Shown here piece after piece: positions 56,594 to 64,000 of a stretch of DNA of 64,000 bases. Positions within the stretch are counted from its first letter, which is position 1. The number at the start of each line of letters is the position of its first letter. The position numbers and the translations under genes were made by a program. The notes below the pieces were generated by a model that worked only from the letters and a program-made list of their open reading frames with translations, had not been told where the DNA came from and did no database searches. Source of the DNA: Desarmillaria ectypa (taxonomy: Eukaryota; Basidiomycota; Agaricomycetes; Agaricales; Physalacriaceae); contig JAUDYN010000002.1 in the NCBI GenBank assembly GCA_030407005.1, positions 2,480,001-2,544,000 of the forward strand, written 5' to 3'.

Positions 56594-58505
56594 GTCTGAG
56601 TTGGGGAGAGGGAGTGGGTTTATGATACACAAGCAATACTCAAAGATGATCATGCCCATCTTCCAGTTGATTACTGGATTATGATGTTTGAGCCAGTCAT
56701 GGCCTAAATAGATTATTTTGGAGCCTAGATTTATGACTGCCAGATTGATGTGTTCACTATGGCCCCCAATGGTCATATGGAGTTCAACAAATTTAATGAT
56801 GCTGCCTGCCTGATTGCAGGTTCTATCAGCATTATAGACAGGAATGGGGGCTGCAGCTTTTTGGATGAGGAGGTTATGCTTCTGGATATAGGAGTGATTA
56901 ATCAAACTATCCATACATCCACTATTGAGTAGGGCTCTAGTCATGAGCTTTTGTACTCCAGTGCAGGGGGCAAGTTATATGTCAATCATAAAATTGCATC
57001 TAGGACTCTTTATGCTATGAATATAATGAATTGGTTCATGGAGTTTGAAGAGCCATTCTCAGATGTCCTTAGTCCCATTCTGTAGTTCAGTGATGAGCTC
57101 ATCAGTAATTTCAGTGGTATGTTTGGGGTGTACCCACAGGAAGAGAGTGGCCTTGGTGGCAGTAGTCATAGTTGCTTTCTGGACTGTATGTAAGGTCTAG
57201 TCTATTCCAAACAGTTTGTATCAATTGCTTGTGGAGAATACTCTCTCATTAGGTTTGTCTATAGGTCCCTGTTTGGTGTCATCAATGGGTTTCATCACAG
57301 GTTGAGCCTTTTTTGGAGTCCAGTGTTACTTGTCCATTCATATCTGAAATGCTATATCATCTTCTTTATCAGGCACCTCAATGATGATAACCCTGGGCCT
57401 CCTTTTTACCACATGGGCACTAGCAGATCCTTCCTCTTCTTCAGCTGCATCAGTGTCTGATGGAGGTTTATTAGGGCAGGAGTTGCAGTTTCTGGAAGAG
57501 TCATTCCACATGGCAAAGGGTCACTCTAGAATGACAGGTCAGACTTGGATTATCTTTTCAGATTGTTTGGCCATTCCTGTTTCTTCCAGGCCTAGTGACT
57601 CACTCAAATCCTTCCCAGGGTTGCTGACTCAGGAAATGGTCACTCTTGGTGCATCACTGGTCTATTTGGGTGTTTGGCCTTCATAGGTGCTTGCAATTTC
57701 CTCCACAGGCTCTGGCAAAGCATGACTTGGCTCTATAGAGAGTGTGGAAGCTTTTGACTTTAGAGGCCTGAGGATGTCTTATTTACTTGCTCCTATCCTA
57801 AGCATAGCTCATATTACAGCTCTGGCACTATCCAGCATGTCCTGTGCTTTATTAGAGGATGTTGGTCACTCATAATCAGGGCTTTAGGGGTTGAGAGAGT
57901 CATTGGGGGCTCAGGGAGCAGGAGAGGTCTGGGCATTGTCAGAGAGCTCAATGAGGAGGAGAGAGGAGCTAGAGTCACTCTCCTCTCTATCTGTTAGCCA
58001 GGAGCTTCACTCTTAGTGACTGATTGAGAACCTGTAGAGGCTGTTTGGATGGGGTGTTGCCATTCTGGTGTCATTTCAATATCATACTCTGGCATAAGTG
58101 GGATATGTGGGTATATAAGGTGGGGGGGAGTCACTGGGTGTTCAGAACATAGTCCATAGGTCTCTCCCATATTCCTCTACAGTAGTGGGTCATTCCATCC
58201 TTGACTGACTGAGGCAGAAGGTTGAGGACTGAATAGTTTCCTGCTAATATGGTGGAAATTTATCAGAGGATTGGTGGGCAAAGAAGGTGCAGCAGATTGT
58301 GATGGTTTCTTTCTGAGTGGATACTAGACTTGCTGGATCCATCCTTGAGGTGGTGGTATTCTACTAGGGGAGAACATAGTAAAGAGAGAAAGGGAGAGGC
58401 AGTTGAGGATAGAGGATTCATTGTTAGTGTAGATAGTTTTGAATCTGATCTCCTCACATGAGAAAAATAAGAGTGGTAAAAAAGAAGACTAGAATAGCTT
58501 CATCT
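56594..58505 (-). mobile_element. Ty3/gypsy gag-protease remnant, minus strand, internally deleted
   Basis: Minus-strand element body. The protease lies at about 56944-56600: RALLNSGCMDSLINHSYIQK, PIPVYNADRTCNQAGSI, IKFVELHMTIGGHSEHINLA and IIYLGHDWLKHHNPVINW. This is the retropepsin pattern of Ty3/gypsy pol, with the catalytic DSG reading NSG here. Gag lies at about 58460-57000 and is homologous, as an inverted copy, to the plus-strand copy at 58954-62411. For instance its start LSTLTMNPLSSTASPFLSLL pairs with LLISTMHPTSSTTTLIF. The counterpart of roughly 59660-61740 (capsid core and zinc knuckle) is absent, so about 2 kb is deleted near 57860. Many stops; CpG almost absent. Confidence 0.78.
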
Positions 58506-58953
58506 TGTTATGATTTTTTCTTATCTTATCTTATCTCCAGACCCTTATCTTATCATTGGCATTCATTTTATCATTTCTGATCCCCATTTCCATCCACAGC
58601 AATCACTGTTACCTTTCTCATACAATGTGACTTCAGCTATTGTACTTATGGCTTGCAATAGTCATTCACCCAATGAATGTCTCTCATTGTTTTATGTATG
58701 GACTACTTATAGATCTACCTATTATTAGTTATTCAGTTTTCATATATAAACTAGTTAGTTCTCACTGTAATTCTCTAGCTTCAAACTAAAGTTTATCTAT
58801 ACTATCTTCTCTCTTCACAGAACTTGACTAAGAACTTAGTCCCTCTTTATCAGATCCAAAGACTATTGCCACTCATCTCAGGTGACTGTCCAAACATGAG
58901 ACAGCCCAGGCATTAGCATGTGTCTGCAGATCACATGAGGAGTGGGTCTAACA
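58506..58953 (+). mobile_element. Gypsy LTR copy B (448 bp, plus orientation)
   Basis: It begins TGTTATGATTTTTTCTTATC and ends GTGGGTCTAACA, giving TGTTA...TAACA ends. A TATA-like catatataaac lies near 58740. It is the 5' LTR of the plus-strand gypsy copy to its right, and it has landed in the 5' leader of the minus-strand copy to its left. The five bases on each side (CATCT and ATTAG) differ, as expected for one LTR of a larger insertion. Confidence 0.8.
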
Positions 58954-61900
58954 ATTAGTTTGAAGCTTCCCTACAGTCTCTTCATTGCTAGCCACAAAGA
59001 ACCTACACACATGACCCCAAATCTTAACAAACAACAAACTATCACACTCAGCACCATCATAGGTAGGGCTATCTTAGTCTTCTTCTTCACTGCTTTCATT
59101 TTTCTCACTTGGAGAGAACAAATTTGAAATTACTTATATCAACAATGCATCCTACATCCTCAACAACCACCCTTATTTTCCCAACACTATGTCCTTCTTC
59201 ACCAACCAACCACCACCAGAAGGATGGATCCCACAGATCTGGTATCCTCTCTGGAGGAGAACATCTCAGTCTACCATGCCATCTTCTCAGCCCAATTATC
59301 TGACAAGTTTTCACCATGCTAGAAACCCATCCAATCCATAAACCAGTCAACAAGGGTGGAACAACCCACCACTATGGAGGAATACATGCAGGGTCTATGG
59401 ACTAGATTCCAAACTCTAAGTGATTCTCCCCCTCCCCTATATGTCCATATGTTCCACACAAGTATGAATATGACACAGAGACTATACTGAGATGGAGATA
59501 CCCCATTCCCACAGTCTCTACAGCCTTTGGGCAATCAGGAGAACTCCAGCCCAAAGCCAGGAATGAATCTCCTGGCTCACCAATGGAGAGGAGAGTGACT
59601 CTAGCTCCTCCCTCCCTCTCATTGAACTCTCCAATGACCCTATACCCTCACCTGCTCCCTAAAACTTCGATGATCCCCTGGGAGCTCTGAAGAGCTGATG
59701 TCAAAGCCAGAATTCCTTGGCCCAGCATCTATCCCAAAATGGACAAATATCTTGCTCTTAATAGAGAGAATCTAGTTTGAGGCCCTGATGTTGGAGCCAA
59801 TATATGCATCAGGATACATGCCAACAGGACCTGCAGGCTATATCCCCCATTGGTAGGAGATAGATTACTCAGGCTATGCCTAAGGACAGCTGATGAGCAG
59901 CAGAAGTTAAAGTGTGCTCTTTAGATTTTAACTCAAAGGGAGGAGGATCAGCCAGATCTCAACAGCTAAATTTGATAATTTTACATATAATACAGGTTTC
60001 TATGCAGGGCTGGAATCATTCCAGCCCAAATATATCCCCTCTTCTTTGTATGACTATCTCTCAGACACCTCTCTGAGCTAACTATGACCCCTCCCCAACT
60101 CCTCACTATCTGTGGCTGATATAATCATATTGCCACCAGTGCCTGATGTCTTTTATCAGCAGGAACTGATCCATCAAATCAGAAGATGAGACCTCTATCC
60201 CTACCAGAGAAGAAGTCTTCTATTCACAGGAGCTAGAGAAGACCCCAGTACTAGCACCACACCATCAGAATCACCCCTACCAACTAAGGAGGAATGACTC
60301 CTACAGGCTAAGGAGGATCTAATCTGAAAAGACCTTCAAATTGAAGAATTGTGACAAGAACTCACCACAGCAGAAGAACTGCAAGACAGGCATGCTAAAT
60401 TTTGGCAATTCTCTGTCAAATAAAAATAACCAGAATGAGGCCAGACCTGGAACCCTCCCTCAGACCTGCTTCTATAGCCAGATTGATACTCTATTCTTCA
60501 CTCACCCCCCAATCAGGGACCTCCAGATCCATACTCTAATCTAGTTGATAATGCACCTACTGATGCCTCCTATCAAACTGGTCCTAGTACAATCACCAAA
60601 GCTCTTCAAAGGGGATCACAATGACATTGAGAGATTTGTAGGTGATTGTATCACCTATTTCAAAGTATTCTGACACTACTTTCAACTCTCTTCTCACCTA
60701 ATTCTTTTTGCTTCATCCTACTTTGAAGGAGCTGCAAAAGACTGGTGGGTCTACAAATACCCTGAGTATTGGACCTCAACCAGTGTCACTAGAATCCCTG
60801 CCCATTTCCAATATCCAAACTGGGAAGACTTCATTGACCTGATCATCCAACAGTTTTATGACCCCATGATTAAAGAAATTCATAAAAAGAAGATGTTCAA
60901 TCTTTGCATAGGATAACAGCCAGCCAGCCACTATTTCTAGAAATTGGAAGAAGAGGCCAAGCTAGTGGAATGATGAATGAATGAGAATGAGTGGGGTGAC
61001 ATGGTAAAGATAGTATGACTGGGAGTTTCCAGCTCCTATATGATCTTTATCTCCAATATAAGCATGAACATACCCTGAACATATCCCAAATAGAAAGAAT
61101 GGATCCTCTGGATGTATGAGGAGCAACAATGCAAGTGGGTCTTCAACCAGACCACAAGCACTTCTCACAACAACTCAAAGTGAAATGACTGCCAACTCCA
61201 ACCAAACCCCAGTAGTAAGCCAACTGCTGAGGCAACAAGTTTGTCAACCATCAAACCAGTGGCCAATTTGGGACTGGGCTGGGATATAATGACAGAAAGA
61301 TGGACAACATACAGTAGACAGGAGCAGCCAATGGAAATTGACCAATAAAAGATGGAGGGACAATGCTTCCAATATAATAAGAAGGGCCACATAGCTAAGG
61401 ACTGCCCAAAGAAGGAGTTCCAGGATGTATGCTCAGTAGTAATGATCCCCAAGGTCAAGGAGAAGATGGACTCTAAGGTGGAGGAAGTAAAAGAGTAGGT
61501 TATCAAGGGTTCAATTCCCCTTCAACAACCCAAACTCATACTGGTACATTCTCAACTCCCACTGGTCAGACTTATGCCATACCTGTAGATACTCTTGTAA
61601 CCATGTGCATTCATACTAAGGACAATACTATTACTGCTTCTAATGCTTCTTCTACCCTGAACAAACTAGTAAAAGAATTGATGACTCTAAACTGATATGA
61701 TATGCTGTTAAACAGCAACAACACAACTATATACTCTAAATCCTGCCTCTCTAATAAAGTGCAGGATAGGCCAGATGGTGCTGGCACCACAATACAAGCC
61801 ATACTTGGGATGGAGGCAAGTAGATGGGATGCCTTCAGGCCTCTGAAGTCAAAAGCCTCAGCACACCCTAAGGGGTCAAGTCATGCTTCACTAGAGCCTG

Positions 61901-62411
61901 TGGAGGATATTGCAAGTGCCTACCAAGGCCAAACAACCTGAAGGACCCCCAGAGGTGCCACAGATGAGATCACTTCCTGAATCAGCAACCCCAGGAATAG
62001 TTCAAGTGAGTCACCAGGCCTAGAGAAAAAGGGGAAAGTCAAACTGTCTACCCAGACAACCCAGGCCCAACCCATCATCTCTGAGTGACCCTTTGCCATG
62101 AGGAATGATGCCTCTGAAAATTGTGACTCCTGCCTCAATCACCCTCTATTGAACACTGATATAGCTGAAGAAGAGAGAGGACCTGCTGGCACCCAGGCAG
62201 TAAAAAGGGGGTTTAGGATCACCATGGTAGAAGTACTGGATGAGAAAGATGATACAGCCTTCCATCCCTTCAAGAAAGGGCAACCCCATGAAAAGAAGGA
62301 ATTCCCACCAACCAAGAATGCCCCAGAATCCAATGCTCACCCTAACAAGGGATTACCCATCAACATCTAGTATAAACCTTTCAAAATAGACTGGATCAAA
62401 CACACAGTCTA
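58954..62411 (+). mobile_element. Ty3/gypsy gag and gag-pol linker, plus strand, decayed
   Basis: Body of the plus-strand gypsy copy downstream of LTR B. Gag starts near 59109-59146. The capsid region at about 60590-60960 reads FKGDHNDIERFVGDCITYF, SYFEGAAKDWWVYKYPEYW and NWEDFIDLIIQQFYDPM. A zinc knuckle at about 61350-61400 reads CFQYNKKGHIAKDC, in which the second cysteine of CCHC has become Tyr. The linker region 61700-62411 (RPDGAGTTIQAILGMEA; ITMVEVLDEKDDTAF) pairs with 57860-57000 of the minus copy. Stops occur every few dozen codons. The element ends abruptly at 62411 in the linker (...KPFKIDWIKHTVY), where a third element is inserted; its protease and beyond are not seen. Confidence 0.78.
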
Positions 62412-62804
62412 TGTTAGGACCCAACTTCATATGATCTTCAGATTGTGAATAACTCTAAGGGCTGTCTCATATTCAGACAATCACCTGTGGCTTAGAGTGC
62501 TGCTAGATCTTGGAATGTATGAGATAGCTGGTATATGATTTAAGTTTAGTCAAAAGACAGAGAATATACACAAAAACTACACTACTTATATACTGAAAAC
62601 TGAGGGCTAATAATAGCATCATCCATGTGTGTCTTGTGCATGGAATGCATAGAACCATGTGTTTGTAGGATGTCTATGGTCAGGTGGTTAGAAATAGAAT
62701 GACAGCATGAGCAAATTGATGGTACTATCAATGAATAAATGATTGTGGATGTGGAATAGAGATTAGATGCTTGATAAGATAAGAAAAATAGAAAAATCAT
62801 AACA
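62412..62804 (-). mobile_element. Gypsy LTR copy C (393 bp, minus orientation)
   Basis: Read on the minus strand it begins TGTTATGATTTTTCTATTTT at 62804 and ends TGGGTCCTAACA at 62412, the same TGTTA...TAACA ends as copy B, with which it shares cattattagc/cagttttcatat-like central sequence and an atgagacagccc block near the end. Immediately upstream, on the minus strand, is the purine-rich AACAAGGAGGTAA, the polypurine tract expected next to a 3' LTR. It is therefore the 3' LTR of the minus-strand element that continues to the right edge. Confidence 0.82.
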
Positions 62805-64000
62805 TTACCTCCTTGTTAAAGCAGTTGTCCTGACTGCTAAGGCTCTTCTTTGGGGGTTTCATTCTGTGATTCAGCTTGATTGACCCAGTACTGGTCAATC
62901 AGTATCTTCCATTGCTCTTGGTCTGGATTAATGGTCCATTTCCAGAGTCCATCTTTTCATTGAATGAGGTATGTGACATCACTGTTCTTGGAATATTCAT
63001 AATTGATTACTTTGACCACTATTTTTTCCTGAGTTACAATTTTGGCCATGTGTAGCACTCAGTTGACATTCCTTTCATACTCTGCAATTGCTTCCTGGGC
63101 ATTTCCCATCTTAGTGTCTCAAACCCAGGAATTATGTTCTCAGGTCTATCCTTTCCACTTGATGAAATAGTCTGTGACTAATTTTGACAGTTGTCCTCTT
63201 TTCATGCATACCTGGTGGGTTCATGAGTCTAAGACTTCTTCAATTTTGTACTCCTCTTATCTATTGACAAGGTCTGGAGGAGGTGGTGGTGGCAGTTATT
63301 GGTTGGGAAAAGAGGGTATAATATATGGAGTTAGCAACTTTTTTGTTAAATTAAGAGTGTACCTTCCAGTGAGGTGGTAGTTTCAGCTTATAAGCTGACA
63401 CATCAGCTTTTTTGAGAATAATGAATGGTCCTGTTTGTTTATTATCAAGTTTCTTCTTAGGCCATGGGAGGTGGAGGTTGGTTATGTCCAACCAGACCTT
63501 ATCACTGATTTGATATTCTTTTGCTACCTGTTTTCCTTTATTGTACTGTCTTTTCATTTGTGCTGCTGCTTTTTTCAATGTGTCATGAACTTCTTTATAG
63601 ACTATGGTTTCTGTAAATTCCATGGCAGCTGGATTCACAAATGGAGTCATTCAGATGGAGTCTGGTATGAGTCATGAATTTCAGCCATATAATATCATGA
63701 ATGGACTTTTTTCAGTGATGAAATGAATTTGATTATTATGAGTGAATTTGGCTAGTGGTAACTATTCATTCCAGTCTGTTTGATGATAGTTGATAAAGAT
63801 CCAGAGATACTTCTTGATCTCCTGATTGACCTGCTCAGTTTGTCCATTGGTTTGAGGATGGTAGGCCATAGATGCATTCTGAGAGATATTCAATATTCTG
63901 TATAACTCCTTCATAAAGATTGAGACAAATTGAGGTCCCTAGTCTAAAATGATCATCTGTGCCATTCCATGTTTTATGTATACATGGTTGTAGAGAATTC
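62805..64000 (-). mobile_element. Ty3/gypsy pol C-terminus (integrase and chromodomain), minus strand, runs off the right edge
   Basis: Minus-strand translation from the right edge gives the end of an integrase core: GPQFVSIFMKELYRILNIS, MAYHPQTNGQTEQVNQEIKK (with the conserved catalytic-region glutamate) and LPLAKFTHNNQIHF. Next is the GPF/Y module, KVWLDITNLHLPWPKKKLDN and TGPFIILKKADVSAYKLKLP (ORF 63351-63650), then a decayed chromodomain (EEYKIEEVLDS...; FIKWKG). Stops, mostly TAG or TGA in place of Trp, Arg or Gln, break the frame. It ends at the polypurine tract beside LTR C. RT and RNase H would lie beyond 64000. Confidence 0.82.

Noticed and set aside
57381..57686. Plus-strand frame with similarity to a minus-strand frame at 61920-62138
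   Set aside because: The similarity is real but comes from antisense reading of the two inverted gypsy gag-linker copies, not from a separate gene.
1..64000. CRISPR arrays, rRNA/tRNA genes, bacterial operons, secondary-metabolite core genes (PKS, NRPS, terpene synthase), mating-type loci
   Set aside because: I looked for these on both strands and saw no supporting sequence. The Ste11 gene belongs to the mating pathway, but no homeodomain or pheromone gene is present.

Overview
The window looks like a piece of a basidiomycete (Agaricomycotina-type) nuclear genome. Genes are packed on both strands, are cut by many short introns (about 50-65 nt, GTRNGT...YAG), and encode conserved fungal proteins: alpha-1,3-glucan synthase, a SAM/Ras-binding/kinase Ste11, and a ferric reductase with a long Ser-rich insert. 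I see no rRNA, tRNA, CRISPR array or bacterial-style operon. All functions are assigned by reading the translated exons and recognising family motifs; no database search was possible.

Layout. 1-4708 (-): 5' part of an alpha-1,3-glucan synthase gene running off the left edge. 5712-9556 (+): STE11-type MAPKKK. 9721-16325 (-): TRM1 tRNA methyltransferase, a ferric reductase and the copper chaperone ATX1. 16926-19288 (-): LAT-type amino-acid permease. 19421-21566 (+): SDHC (SDH3) and the checkpoint clamp subunit HUS1. 21896-25603: exosome MTR3 (-), NSRP1/DUF2040 (+) and a pseudokinase-like gene (-). 26208-29808: stand-alone cyclophilin-E-type RRM (+), TAF13 (-) and a DUF4211 protein (-). 30516-33127: F-box-like (+), rhodanese (-) and DUF202 (-). 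33417-41387 (+): one giant gene of more than 2,000 codons with paired C1-type zinc motifs. 41519-51942: DPM2 (-), TRS120 (+), VPS55 (-) and a ULS1-type SNF2/RING translocase (+).

From about 53.8 kb to the right edge the DNA changes abruptly. CpG almost vanishes, stop codons litter former reading frames, and the sequence becomes nested LTR retrotransposon debris. A DAO-family FAD oxidoreductase gene (52453-54511) sits across this border and is broken by a 217-bp solo LTR with a perfect 5-bp target duplication. To its right lie two Ty1/copia gag fragments, a minus-strand Ty3/gypsy gag-protease copy with a large internal deletion, a plus-strand gypsy copy head-to-head with it, and a third, minus-strand gypsy copy (integrase C-terminus and chromodomain) inserted into the second.

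The genes do not form one pathway. Local links are the metal pair (ferric reductase and ATX1), several very short divergent promoters (68 to about 290 bp between start codons), and trafficking/ER neighbours (DPM2, TRS120, VPS55). The least explained item in the gene-rich part is the giant C1-motif protein. The most informative structural items are the CpG cliff, the solo LTR and the inverted gypsy copies.
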